A stretch of DNA of 64,000 bases from Polyodon spathula (taxonomy: Eukaryota; Chordata; Actinopteri; Acipenseriformes; Polyodontidae). Positions 13,926-24,020 of this stretch are shown here, in pieces. The DNA lies in contig NC_054534.1 in NCBI RefSeq assembly GCF_017654505.1, forward strand, positions 48,372,788-48,436,787, given 5' to 3'. The notes under the pieces are model-generated. The model searched no databases and was not told the origin of the DNA. It worked only from the letters and a program-made list of their open reading frames with translations. Numbering within the stretch: position 1 is the first letter of the stretch; each line of letters opens with the position of its first letter. Made by a program: the position numbers and the translations under genes.

Positions 13926-14781
13926 TCAAGCATAAACTGGTCGTTTCAGGTCCTGCCACAACATCTCAATTGGGTTTAGGTCTGGACTTCGACTAGGCCA
14001 TTCCAAAACTTTAAATATCTTGTTCTTCAACCATTCCGATGTAAACTTGCTTCTGTTTTTGGAATAATTGTCTTGCTGCATGACCCAGTTGTGCTTCAGC
14101 TTCAGCTCACGGATGGATGGCTTGAGATTCTCCTGTAGAATTATCTGATACAGAGCAGAATCCATGGTTCCTTCAATAATGGAAAGTTGTCCAGGTCCTG
14201 ATGCAGCAAAACATCCCAAATCATGACACTACCACCACTATGCTTGACCGTTGGTATGAGGTTCTTACTGTGGAATGCAGTGTTTGGTTTTCGCCAGACA
14301 TAACGGGGCCCACGTTGGCCAAAAAGTTCCACTTTTGACTCATCTGTCAATACAACATTGTTCAAGAACTCTTGAGGATCATCCAGGTGCTTTTTGGCAA
14401 ACTTGAGAGGGGCATTCATGTTCTTCTTAGTGAGCAGTGTTTTCCACCTTACTACTCTACCATGAAACCCATTTTTGCCCAGTGTCTTTCTGATGGTGGA
14501 GTCATGAACACTGACCTTAGCCGAGGCTAGAGAGGCCTGCAGATCTCTGGAGGTAGTTCTAGGGTTCTTTGTGACTTCCTGGATGATTTTACGCCTTGCT
14601 CTTGGAGAGATTTTGGCAGGTCGGACACTCCTGGGAAGATTCACTACTGTCCCAAACTTTCCATTTGGACAAAATGGCTCTGACTGTGGTTTGGTGGAGC
14701 CCCAGAGCCTTGGAAATGGCATTGTAACCACTTTTCCACTTTTCTCCGGAAGTCTTCAGGAATTTCTTTTGATCATGGCAT
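13926..14781 (-). pseudogene. Tc1 transposase (element F), broken
   Basis: The family start is the minus-strand ATG at 14781, but its third codon is a stop, so the intact reading begins downstream. The frame 14731-14141 carries the DNA-binding and first catalytic region (VVLTDESKVELFGQRGPRYV). A shift near 14200 leads to the frame 14219-13926, with the second acid in VMQQDNYSKNRSK and the third in [15 protein letters not shown]. At least one stop and one frameshift make it non-functional. Confidence 0.85.
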
Positions 14782-14808
14782 GATGTAAAATGTTGTTGAC
14801 AAATGTTG

Positions 14809-14951
14809 TTGAAGCTGACACCCTGGGATCCTTCAAGAAGCTGCTTGATGAGATTTTGGGATCAATAAGCTACTAACAACCAAACGAGGAAGATGGGCCG
14901 AATGGCCTCCTCTCGTTTGTAAACTTTCTTATGTTCTTATGTTCTTATGTA
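14809..14951 (+). mobile_element. CR1-like LINE, 3' tail only
   Basis: About 140 bases match the extreme 3' end of the CR1-like family seen complete at 19488-21064 in antisense: the codons for ADTLGSFKKLLDEILGSISY, a stop, the conserved GGCCGAATGGCCTCCTCTCG and a TTATGTTC repeat tail. Severe 5' truncation is usual for this LINE type. It sits inside Tc1 element F and is therefore younger than that element. Confidence 0.9.
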
Positions 14952-15316
14952 AACTTCACTATGAAGGTAAGGGCCAAAGTTAGTCTGATTTTGTATTGGG
15001 CAGGGCTGGCCCAAATGTGGCCTGATTGTTAACCAAAGTATTCAAACAACTGACCATAACTATCCCTTTAATTGGGTTGCATTAACTTGGGGGGGGGGGG
15101 TAATAACTTTTTCATACCTGAAGATTGCATGTTTGATTTCCTTGCACATCAAACAAATGAATGAAGCACCAAACTTTGGTGTATTTTTTTCTCTGACTCC
15201 CTCTATATACTACTACAACCCACAAAAAACTCGATTTGTGCCTCTTATTAAACTGCTTTTTACAGGTTTCTGTCATATAACAATGTTTTTTCCTTCAGTC
15301 GATAATATCTACCATG

Positions 15317-15320
<4 letters not shown>

Positions 15321-15356
<36 letters not shown>
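15321..15356. repeat. Poly(A) tract of 36 bases
   Basis: An uninterrupted A run at the left edge of the DIRS element. It could be the tail of an older insertion, but nothing recognisable lies just upstream. Confidence 0.95.
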
Positions 15357-15360
<4 letters not shown>

Positions 15361-15809
15361 GTGTCGTGAGCTGGTTAGTCCGAAGCGGCCGTGAGCCAGC
15401 GGGAGCCTGCGACTTGCGTTCGCCCTCCCTCAGGTCTAGCTCACTCTTGCAGTGAAGTACTCTCGTCTGGACAAGGCTCTGTTCCAGAATTAAAAATAAG
15501 TAAATAAAAATATAGTACTACCCCGGCCGGGATAGTTTCGTTATCTTTGTGTGTTCAGTACTGTTACATTACTGTTTACTCCCTGCCCTTGTTTTCTTTG
15601 TTTTACAGAAAACTGGATTGAGTTCTGTGGGCTCACAGGACTCTCCTGTATTACGGCTGTAGTACAGAGGCTGTATTTCATACGGAGCGCAGTGCAAAGG
15701 CCAAGAGGTGCTCAGTGTTTGACAAGCGTAAGGAGATTCCATCTGAAGCCTACCTCGTTATGGCAACACCCGGTCGGGCACAACCTATAGGGAGCATGAG
15801 GGGGATAAG

Positions 15810-16481
15810 ATGGGACTGGTCCAGTTCTCCCCAGTGGGATCAACCATACCAACCTTGGCGCAGCCAGCGAACCTGGCATTGCTGTCCAAGGACGCCACTT
15901 GCCTGAACAAGCAATGTAGGGTCACGGAGGTCCTTCTAAAGAAAGCATACTCCGCTGACGCCTTTGTTGCGTGTTTGGGCAACTACATTACAAGCCTAGT
16001 GGCTTACCAGAGCCACATTAGGACCACTGCAGAGGTGGGACTCGCCCCTGATCAGACGGATGAGCTGCAGTTAATCTCTTGCATGTTGCTACAGCTGGCG
16101 AAGCTCCTGAGCCAAGCAATAGGGCGGTGTATGGCAGCATTGGTAGCAGCACGCCATCAGCAGAGTCTTTCTCAAGCCAGGCTGACAGAGCGTAATAAGG
16201 CTGCTCTGCTTAACGTGCCCGTTACACCAGTGCATACCTTCGGTCCCAGGCGGCAGGATGCACAAAGGTGTTTGATGACCTTGCCCCTAAGTGTACCACC
16301 GCCTAAGAATCAGTGTTATCAGAGACCACCACCCCGGCCACAATGGCAGCCTCAGGGCTGTCCACCAGATCCTCCAGCAATTACTGGTACGTCAGGCCAA
16401 GGGCGTGGTAGGCACAAGCGGTTTCAGTGCAATGCGCCTGGCAAGAAACCGCAGGTACCAATGTTGAAGCAACAGCCCTAG
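15810..16481 (+). pseudogene. DIRS gag-like region
   Basis: An open frame of 223 codons. An alpha-helical segment (LQLISCMLLQLAKLLSQAIG, around residues 90-110) and a basic, proline-rich C-terminal part are typical of the gag-like protein of fish DIRS elements. The true start is unclear: coding similarity seems to begin upstream near 15715 in another frame, which implies a frameshift. Assignment rests on context with the downstream RT, RNase H and recombinase. Confidence 0.6.
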
Positions 16482-16611
16482 GACATTGCTGCCACAGGCC
16501 CAGGGCCCCTTCTCCAGGCACCATCTGGACACTGGGACCAATGCACCCATGAATCTTGGGTGCTCACCACTATATGTTGGGGGTACTCCTTACAATTCAG
16601 CCATGGACCAT

Positions 16612-16850
16612 CACACTTTTTTACGGAGTGCATGGATGCTGTTCTGGCCACTCTGAGATTCGAGGGTATCAGAGTTCAGAACTACCTGGATGACTGGCTC
16701 ATTTGTGCGGCATCATCAGGACAGGCATGACAACACATGCAGTGCGTCACAGATCACCTCTTCAGACTAGGTCTGAAAGTGAATCATGTGAAAAGCCAGT
16801 TGGAGCCAACCAGTAGTCTGGATAGTCTTTGAGTCTGGATTCTCGGTCCA
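16612..16850 (+). pseudogene. DIRS reverse transcriptase remnant
   Basis: The frame reads FTECMDAVLATLRFEGIRVQ followed directly by NYLDDWLICA. YLDD with the following W is the catalytic motif C of DIRS reverse transcriptases (codons at about 16682-16700). The frame is interrupted by a stop soon afterwards and continues as HLFRLGLKVNHVKSQLEPT. Motifs A and B are deleted upstream. Confidence 0.8.
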
Positions 16851-17196
16851 TGACAGCTGCTCTGTCGGACGACAGGGTGACAAGCACAGGGTGTCTATAC
16901 CTATTCCGGTTAGGTGACATTCCAGAAACTTCTGGGCTTCATGGCAGCAGCTTTTCAATCCCTTCCCCTGGGTCTTCTATATATGCGGCCTCTACAGGTT
17001 TGGTTCAGCAGGATGGTCCCTCACGCAATGTTGAACCGCAACCGCTTAGTGACAGTGTCCAGATACTGTCTCCAGACTCTCTCTTGGTGGAAACAACCAA
17101 CCCACCTGCGCTTAGGCGTCAGGCTGGGAGCAGTAACAAGAGAAGTGATCACCACCGACGCCTTCAACCACGGTTGGGGCGGAGTGTGGAACGGCT

Positions 17197-17517
17197 GTGG
17201 TGCACAAGGGATGTGGCATCCCACTTGGCGGGGCCGACACAAATCTTCTGGAACTGCAAGCAGTGTTTCTAACCCTTCAGTTCTTTCTGGAGGAGATCAA
17301 GGGGAGACACGTGCTTGTCCGGACGGACAACACGACAGTGGTGGCTTACATCAACCACCAAGGTGGTATCAGGTCGCCCAGTCTCAACAGGGTGGTCACC
17401 AGGCTTCTGCTTTGGGCACACACCCACCTCCTCTCACTCCGAGTGATTCATCTACCTGGAGTGGTAAACACCGCCATGGACCTCCTTTCGAGGCAGGTTC
17501 CGGATGGTGCAAATTAG
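17197..17517 (+). pseudogene. DIRS RNase H region
   Basis: An open frame of about 106 codons contains NLLELQAVFLTLQFFLEEI, HVLVRTDNTTVVAYINHQGG and HLPGVVNTAMDLLSRQ. These are the ordered acidic motifs (E, D and the final D) of the RNase H domain in DIRS and related elements. It ends at a stop just after the DLLSRQ motif. The upstream part is in a different frame. Confidence 0.85.
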
Positions 17518-17970
17518 AGACTCAATCTCGAGGTAATATGGGAGTGGTTCGAGACAGCAGAGATCCTTCTCTGCCTCCCGGGAGTCGACTCATTGCACCC
17601 TGTGGTTCTCCATAAAGAAAGACGAAGGGTGTCTAGGGGTCGATGCACTGGCTCACCAGTGGCCAGCATGACCACTATGTACGTTCCCGCCGTTAGCACT
17701 GCTACCACTCTGTCTAGAGAAGATCAGACAGGACAGGGCCATGGTCCTACTATTAGCACCTCGCTGGTTCAAGAGAGCCTGGTTTGCATCGCTGATACAG
17801 CTTCTGTGCGGACAACCATGGGAATGCCCAGTCGCCGCGACCTGCTCAGTCAGGCACAGGGAAGTTTGTGGCACCACATTTCCTGGCGGGACAGTTTCTG
17901 AAAGGGGCTAGGAGGCTTTGTCCCCAGAGTAGGGACGTTGTTCCTCACTGGCAGTTGAATGTCGTGCTGA

Positions 17971-18496
17971 ATGCACTCGCGAAACCACCTTCTGAGCCCA
18001 TGGAGTCCGCAGAGCTCAAATGCTTGTCTTTTTAAAACAGCTTTTTTGGTAGCTGTCACTTCTGCAAAGCGAGTAAGTGAGCTACAGGCCCTGTCCGTGG
18101 CTAAAGCTTGTTTGTTTTTTGCACAATGGGGGTCACGAGTAACACTCTGGACCAACCCTTTGTTTTTTACTGACAACAATTCGGTTTTTCATGTCAATCA
18201 TTTGGCGAAGTTGGAGGCCTTTCACCTTCCCCCTTTCCAATCCAACAGAGACAGGATGCTCCACCACACTGTGCCTGGTGAGGACACTGGCGTGCTATGT
18301 GCAGAGGACAAAAAGTTGGCACCAATCGGAACAACTCTTTGTTTGCTTCGGCTCTCAGTCCCAAGGGCAGGCTCTGTCCAAACAGCACCTATCTCGCTGG
18401 CTGAAGGAGACCGTGAAGATGGCATATCAACTTTCCAAGTTGCCCCCGCTGGAGAAGATAACTGGCCATTCCACTAGGGGATCCGCTGTGTCCTGA
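17971..18496 (+). pseudogene. DIRS tyrosine recombinase (YR), frameshifted
   Basis: It starts with KTAFLVAVTSAKRVSELQAL, the box containing the first catalytic arginine of the recombinase. A shift near 18240-18300 moves into the second frame (LCLVRTLACYVQRTKSWHQS, then KITGHSTRGSAVS), which carries the H-x-x-R motif at about 18463-18482. The same protein region is seen on the minus strand at 58558-59188. YR enzymes integrate circular DNA intermediates. This copy cannot produce a full protein. Confidence 0.85.
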
Positions 18497-18682
18497 ATTT
18501 GGATCACGGGTGCTGAGGACTGCTTCGGAGGCCGTCACCTCAACCACAGATTGATTGATGGGTAACCTAGTTACCTTAGGACAGCTAGCGCCATTAGCTC
18601 AGAACTGTCTTGCGCCTGTCCTCACGACAGATTGGGTATACGTACCCATTAGTGATGGTTCATATTTCGTATTTGTAAGAGA

Positions 18683-18962
18683 ACATTAGGTCATTATTAT
18701 AACCCTGGTTCTCTGAAATAGAAATATTAACCATATGTCTTCGTGGTCGCTGCAGAGCCATGAGACTCAAAAGTAAAAGAGAATTTGCAAATGGCCACAG
18801 TATGCTTTTGTCGGGGCAACTCTCACTGCGTCACACACTCTCGCGAGAGTTTGTTGGCATACATGCTTCAGTTCTTGGGTTCTTAAAGGGGAATAACCCC
18901 ATTAGTGATGATTAATATTTCTATTTCAGAGAACCAGGGTTATGATAATAACCTAACGTTTT
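18683..18962. repeat. DIRS terminal inverted-repeat structure
   Basis: Arms of about 54 bases, 18683-18734 and 18909-18962, are inverted copies sharing ATAACCCTGGTTCTCTGAAA and a following ATATTAA segment. The spacer of about 174 bases includes TCTCGCGAGAGT. DIRS elements end in inverted repeats and carry an internal complementary region that overlaps them. The same CATAACCCTGGTTC motif recurs at 58719 in the second DIRS fragment. Confidence 0.8.
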
Positions 18963-19200
18963 TCAAAGCTGGACGTGGATGTGTGATATTCCTGTCCCCT
19001 GAGTCCTGCTGTGTTCTCAAGCACTGCCATTGAGTTCTGCTGCAGTTTGCAACAAATATTGAAAACAATAGCAAACTAATTATGTAGTAAAATAAAACAG
19101 AATATTTCACACCTTTATGAAACTGTACTTTTCTTTTAAAACCTCTTTCTATGAAGTCGTCAAATCTAAGGGGATACAGAATTCTGCATAACACTGGGCC
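18961..19200. repeat. Unclassified interspersed repeat, copy 1
   Basis: Bases 18963-19065 (TTCAAAGCTGGACGTGGATG, and further on CTCAAGCACTGCCATTGAG) match 43800-43915 in the opposite orientation. A following segment around ATACAGAATTCTGCATAACAC (19170-19192) is shared with 43949-43969 in the same orientation. No coding content. The rest up to 19487 holds nothing recognised. Confidence 0.6.
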
Positions 19201-19487
19201 GCCTCCCCTCATCCTATAGAGACCCATTGAAGATGTAGCTGGTGCCTCCTTGGTCACTGTCATTCTGACAAAGTGAGGGCCGGACCACATGTCCTTTGGA
19301 GTGCCCCTATATTAAAATAAAGGGTGTGTAACGCGTGCAGCATTAGGAAAAATGAATCATTTAGCTCGCCTTATTCGTTCATATTGTTATATTAGTAAAT
19401 AGAGCAATCCCACCTTCCTTTTTGCGCGCAGTATTTCAGGTACTTTGCCATAGTTTAGTACTTGAGGCCCTTAGATTTTTATGCCGA

Positions 19488-21064
19488 TAAGAACATAAGA
19501 AAGTTTACAAACAAGAGGAGGCCATTCGGCCCATCTTGCTCGTTTGGTTGTTAGTAGCTTATTGATCCCAAAATCTCATCAAGCAGCTTCTTGAAGGATC
19601 CCAGGGTGTCAGCTTCAACAACATTACTGGGGAGTTGATTCCAGACCCTCACAATTCTCTGTGTAAAAAGTGCCTCCTATTTTCTGTTCTGAATGCCCCT
19701 TTGTCTAAATTCCATTTGTGACCCCTGGTCCTTGTTTCTTTTTTCAGGCTGAAAAAGTCCCTTGGGTCGACACTGTCAATACCTTTTAGAATTTTGAATG
19801 CTTGAATTAGGTCGCCACGTAGTCTTCTTTGTTCAAGACTGAACAGATTCAATTCTTTTAGCCTGTCTGCATATGACATGCCTTTTAAGCCCGGAATAAT
19901 TCTGGTCGCTCTTCTTTGCACTCTTTCTAGAGCAGCAATATCTTTTTTATAGCGAGGTGACCAGAACTGAACACAATATTCAAGATGAGGTCTTACTAGT
20001 GCATTGTACAGTTTTAACATTACTTCCCTTGATTTAAATTCAACACTTTTCACAATGTATCCGAGCATCTTGTTAGCCTTTTTTATAGCTTCCCCACATT
20101 GTCTAGATGAAGACATTTCTGAGTCAACAAAAACTCCTAGGTCTTTTTCATAGATTCCTTCTCCAATTTCAATATCTCCCATATGATATTTATAATGTAC
20201 ATTTTTATTTCCTGCGTGGAGTACCTTACACTTCTCTATTAAATGTCATTTGCCATGTGTCTGCCCAGTTCTGAATCTTGTCTAGATCATTTTGAATGAC
20301 CTTTGCTGCTGCAACAGTGTTTGCCACTCCTCCTACTTTTGTGTCGTCTGCAAATTTAACAAGTTTGCTTACTATACCAGAATCTAAATCATTAATGTAG
20401 ATTAGGAATAGCAGAGGACCTAATATTGATCCCTGTGGTACACCGCTGGTTACCACACTCCATTCTGAGGTTTTTCCTCTAATCAGTACTTTCTGTTTTC
20501 TACATGTTAACCACTCCCTAATCCATGTACATGTGTTTCCTTGAATCCCAACTGCGTTCAGTTTGAGAATTAATCTTTTGCGGGACTTTGTCAAAAGCTT
20601 TCTGGAAATCTAAATAAACCATGTCATATGCTTTGCAATTATCCATTATCGATGTTGCATCCTCAAAAAAATCAAGCAAGTTAGTTAGACACGATCTCCC
20701 TTTCCTAAAACCATGTTGACTGTCTCCCAGGACCCTGTTACCATAAAGGTAATTTTCCATTTTGGATCTTATTATAGTTTCCATAAGTTTGCATATAATA
20801 GAAGTCAGGCTTACTGGTCTGTAATTACCTGGTTCAGTTTTGTTTCCCTTTTTGTGGATCGGTATTACGTTTGCAATTTTCCAGTCTGTCGGTACCACCC
20901 CTGTGTCAAGAGACTGCTGCATGATCTTGGTTAGCGGTTTGTAAATTACTTCTTTCATTTCTTTGAGTACTACTGGGAGGATCTCATCCGGCCCAGGGGG
21001 TTTGTTTATTTTAAGAGCTCCTAGTCCCTTTAACACTTCTGCCTCAGTTATGCTAAAGTTATTT
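19488..21064 (-). mobile_element. CR1-like LINE, 5'-truncated, about 1.6 kb
   Basis: The minus strand reads the reverse transcriptase and C-terminal region of ORF2: NKPPGPDEILPVVLKEMKEV, NYRPVSLTSIICKLMETI, QHGFRKGRSCLTNLLDFFE, YLDFQKAFDKVP (motif A), SGVPQGSILGPLLFLIYIND (motif B) and LVKFADDTKVGG (motif C). It ends in the 3' tail with GAACATAAGAAAG repeats at 19488. The endonuclease domain is missing because of 5' truncation. It is highly similar to the copy at 42485, which suggests recent activity of the family. Confidence 0.9.
19569..21036 (-). pseudogene. CR1-like reverse transcriptase (ORF2 remnant)
   Basis: Three consecutive frames are needed: 21036-20518, 20594-20226 and 20182-19649. 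Shifts are single-base indels near 20590, near 20236 and in the A run near 19664. All RT motifs are present, including YLDF, PQGS and FADD. Compared with the open copy at 42541-43556, the indels are few, so this is a young pseudogene. Confidence 0.85.
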
Positions 21065-21776
21065 AAAACTGGATAGGAAGATCAAGTTGAAGCAAGATTG
21101 TTTTTGTGTCACAAATGGAATGGAAAATGACAACTGCTTTATAAAAACATACATGTAGAATTTAATAGAAAAGGTGAGTCATGTTTGGTGTCCTTTTTTT
21201 TGTTTTGTTTTGCTTTGTTTTTTTTAAGGAAACAGTAAACTAGAACCAGTAACCAGAAAAGAAAACATGGCTATTAGGGTAAAAAAAAAAAAATTTATTA
21301 ATTTATTTTCAGATCAGAAAGGATATAAGAGCCAGCAGTGTGCTTCTCTATCAGTTTCTCCTGGTTGTCAGTAAAACATGTTGTGTACTATGCCATAGAA
21401 CAGCCCCCAGCATTATGGATAATTTATAGTGTAAACCGTGACGGTTCAAGTGTACGGTCTTAAAAAATGAAAGTGCTTCCATTTTTGGAGCAAGTTAATC
21501 ATGCTGTATAAGCAGAAAAAAGCTACTGAAGTGTCTCTAAGCACAGCAGTATTAAGTTCTAGTCTAGTCTGCTGTAGGTTTTGTAATGTGTAATAATAGT
21601 TGTCTGAGTGCTGAGCTTTTTTAAAGATGAAAACAACCACCATTTTCAATGCAATTGTGACATCAGAGCGCTGTAGCCATTAAGAATCTACTTGCTGAGA
21701 AAATTTAAATGGTACTTCCCCCTTACTTGCATTTTGAGGTTTCATGTCCTTATTACAACTCCTTTTCTATTCCTAG
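21065..21776 (+). other. 5' flank or intron upstream of SLC25A51
   Basis: No coding signal. Because a splice acceptor precedes the coding exon, this is probably the 3' part of an intron whose 5' UTR exon lies further left, possibly before the CR1-like LINE. That exon was not identified. Confidence 0.45.
21761..21776 (+). promoter_or_regulatory. Splice acceptor before the SLC25A51 coding exon
   Basis: CCTTTTCTATTCCTAG is a good polypyrimidine tract plus AG. The exon would begin at 21777, leaving 49 bases of 5' UTR before the ATG. Vertebrate SLC25A51 genes have noncoding 5' exons and one coding exon, which fits. Confidence 0.7.
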
Positions 21777-21825
21777 GTGTGATGAGATGACAACCAGCTA
21801 ACGCCACCCTACACCCTTATCCGTG

Positions 21826-22713
21826 ATGGATTCCGAAGCGCAGCAGAAGCGACCAAAGGAGCTGGTCCTGCCAGGCTCCCCCGGGCAAAGACTAGCTGGC
21901 ATGGCCAGCGCCAAGCACTACATGTGTGGCTATTGTGCTGCCTTCACCAACATTGCCATCACTTTCCCCATCCAGAAGGCCTTGTTCCGGCAGCAACTCT
22001 ATGGCGTGCGGACCCGGGATGCTGTGCGCCAGCTGCAGCGTGATGGTCTGCGTAACCTGTACAGGGGCATCCTACCGCCGCTCATGCAAAAAACCACCAC
22101 CCTGGCTCTGATGTTTGGCCTCTACGAAGACTTTTCTAGTCTTCTGCTCCGGCACACCAGCGCACCAGAGCTGCTGACCCGCAGCATGGCAGCTGTGCTG
22201 GCAGGGACCACTGAAGCCATCCTGACCCCTTTCGAAAGGATCCAGACCTTGCTGCAGGACTACAAGCATCACAACCGCTTCAACAACACTTTTCATGCCT
22301 TCCGCGAACTCCGGCACTATGGCTTCAGGGAGTACTATCGAGGGCTTGTGCCCATCCTGCTGCGGAACGGCCCAAGCAATGTGCTCTTCTTTGGCTTGCG
22401 AGGTCCAATCAAAGAGTGCCTGCCGCATGCCAACACAAACAGTGCCCATCTGATCAACGACTTCATCTGCGGGGGTCTGCTGGGGGCCATGCTTGGCTTT
22501 CTCTTTTACCCTGTCAATGTGGTGAAGGCACGCATGCAGTCCAAGGTAGGCGGAGACTTCCAGTCCTTCCGCATCGTTTTCCTTACTATCTGGAAGGAGC
22601 GGGAGGGCAAGGTGACGCACCTCTTCAGGGGCGCGCACCTCAATTACCACCGCTCTATCTTGTCATGGGGCATCATTAATGCCACCTACGAACTCTTGCT
22701 CAAGCTGCTCTGA
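21826..22713 (+). CDS. SLC25A51: Mitochondrial NAD+ transporter, SLC25 family member 51
   Basis: Imports NAD+ across the inner mitochondrial membrane. The 295-residue protein is close to the human length and is uninterrupted. The first ATG is 21826 ([10 protein letters not shown]); the preceding codon is GTG, where mammals have a second ATG. Three carrier repeats (about residues 29-112, 119-204 and 209-295) each keep a signature-like proline: PIQKALFRQ at 48, PFERIQTLL at 135 and [10 protein letters not shown] at 229. Long blocks such as [19 protein letters not shown] and [17 protein letters not shown] are shared with human SLC25A51. K89 and E130 correspond to human K91 and E132, which I recall as reported to be important for NAD+ transport. 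GC-rich codon use contrasts with the AT-rich flanks. A single coding exon is normal for this gene, and the upstream acceptor argues against a processed copy. Confidence 0.97.
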   Translation: MDSEAQQKRPKELVLPGSPGQRLAGMASAKHYMCGYCAAFTNIAITFPIQKALFRQQLYGVRTRDAVRQLQRDGLRNLYRGILPPLMQKTTTLALMFGLYEDFSSLLLRHTSAPELLTRSMAAVLAGTTEAILTPFERIQTLLQDYKHHNRFNNTFHAFRELRHYGFREYYRGLVPILLRNGPSNVLFFGLRGPIKECLPHANTNSAHLINDFICGGLLGAMLGFLFYPVNVVKARMQSKVGGDFQSFRIVFLTIWKEREGKVTHLFRGAHLNYHRSILSWGIINATYELLLKLL

Positions 22714-22991
22714 AAAAAAATGGGGACTGTCATTAAACCAGGCTGGAAAAAAGTTTGTGTCTGGGAGCAATTAATTTGTGGAGGAAGAAAACTGTTAGTG
22801 CTCAGGGTCCAGGGGATTCAAACCCCTTGCCTGCACATCCAGATGGATTTGCATTCAATGTTTAACTGTCCAGTTAGTTGGTTGGCTTTGTGTTTTTAGG
22901 ACTTGCCAAGTTCACCGGAAGGAAGTGTTTTACATATGTACTGCAATTTGTGGACATTTTCTTGACGGGAATTATGGGATTTGTAACATTT

Positions 22992-22997
22992 AATAAA
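22992..22997 (+). terminator. SLC25A51 polyadenylation signal
   Basis: AATAAA lies 279 bases after the stop codon, followed within 20 bases by a T-rich stretch (AATTTTTTTTATGTCT). This is the first canonical signal after the gene. Confidence 0.6.
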
Positions 22998-24020
22998 CCA
23001 GATGGGAATTTTTTTTATGTCTACATCACACACCACTGTGAATAGTTACAGTAGGCAGGGTTTTAACCTGGATCTTCATCCACCATCATCCTAAAGTAAT
23101 GAGTTGCAAAGGAATAAAAACAGAAAAGTCTACACATGACCACTTTTAAATTCTTTCAATAGCAAGAAAGGACACAAAGGTAAACCTACATTAGCAAATT
23201 GTTTTTGAAGGTTGAAAGTGTGTCATATTTGATTCCCAGATCAAATTTCAGGTATGGCCATATGTGCTAAAAATGGTCAGTATATATATTGTGCTCCCCT
23301 ATATAAGCATTTTTATGTCAAGCACACATTGTTGGGCAGATTTTCTGCCAGTCAAATTTAACCTTTTTGAAGACATTGGAAAATGTGATTTTAAAGTCAT
23401 TCAGTAATGGCACTTTTTGCATGCTTAAAGAATTTTGTGAACTTCTGAAGGATTGCTTAGAATGCTACTGAAGTCGAAGCTGCCAGCAGTGTCATGCAGA
23501 GCTCTGATTTCTGTATAAAAACAATAGGGTTTTCTCAAGAGTTTAACAGTGTTTGCAAGGCAAATTGAGCCCTAAGATTAAGGACTAAATTTCTAATCCC
23601 AGTAGCGGTAATCTGTGATTCTTCTGGCATTGAGTTCTGTTTTAAACAGCTTCTCAATCCAAAGACTATACCAACCTGAAAGCCGTGGTGATGAGGTTTA
23701 GAGCCTGAAAGCCAGAACACAAAAAGCAGACTATTCCTGGCTTTAAAATTTTGTTTTGAAAATCTGTGTTGTGTTTTTTTTAAGAATAAAAATGTTATTG
23801 ATATAAATGCCACCACTGGTTAAACAGGTACATTATAAAGGGCCAAGGTTAAGAAAATATACAACAGTGCTTGTGTCATTTTAATCATTTAAACTGCTCA
23901 GAGCAATTCGCTAAATCATGTTATGTTGACTTCTCCACACTGGTACGTTCAAAACCAACATTTGCTTTACCTTGAGAGTTTACAGTTGTACTAATAAAAA
24001 AAACATATATATATATAATT
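22998..24020. other. No gene recognised downstream of SLC25A51
   Basis: About 1 kb of AT-rich sequence with no supportable coding region or element. A short TA run precedes the Tc1 element at 24021. Confidence 0.4.

Larger units (their letters stand above)
13701..15122 (-). mobile_element. Tc1/mariner element F, interrupted by a CR1-like tail
   Basis: The left end includes AGTTATGCAACACCCAGTGC and GTGTGAAAAAGTAAT. The right end near 15090-15122 has a G run followed by TAATAACTTTTTCATACC. These are the two ends of one Tc1 family. The transposase lies between on the minus strand. A CR1-like 3' tail (14809-14951, plus strand) is inserted in the 5' untranslated part. Confidence 0.85.
15357..18962 (+). 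mobile_element. DIRS-type tyrosine-recombinase retrotransposon, internally deleted
   Basis: Order on the plus strand is a gag-like region (15810-16481), a reverse transcriptase remnant (16612-16850), RNase H (17197-17517), tyrosine recombinase (17971-18496) and a terminal inverted-repeat structure (18683-18962). This order and the recombinase are characteristic of DIRS-like elements, which lack an integrase and ordinary LTRs. Most of the reverse transcriptase palm is missing between about 16490 and 16612, and the left inverted terminal repeat was not found. GC content is higher than in the flanks. Every reading frame is broken, so the copy is dead. Confidence 0.85.

Noticed and set aside
22072..22650. 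192-codon minus-strand frame
   Set aside because: It is the antisense shadow of SLC25A51, open because of GC-rich codon use, with no domain.
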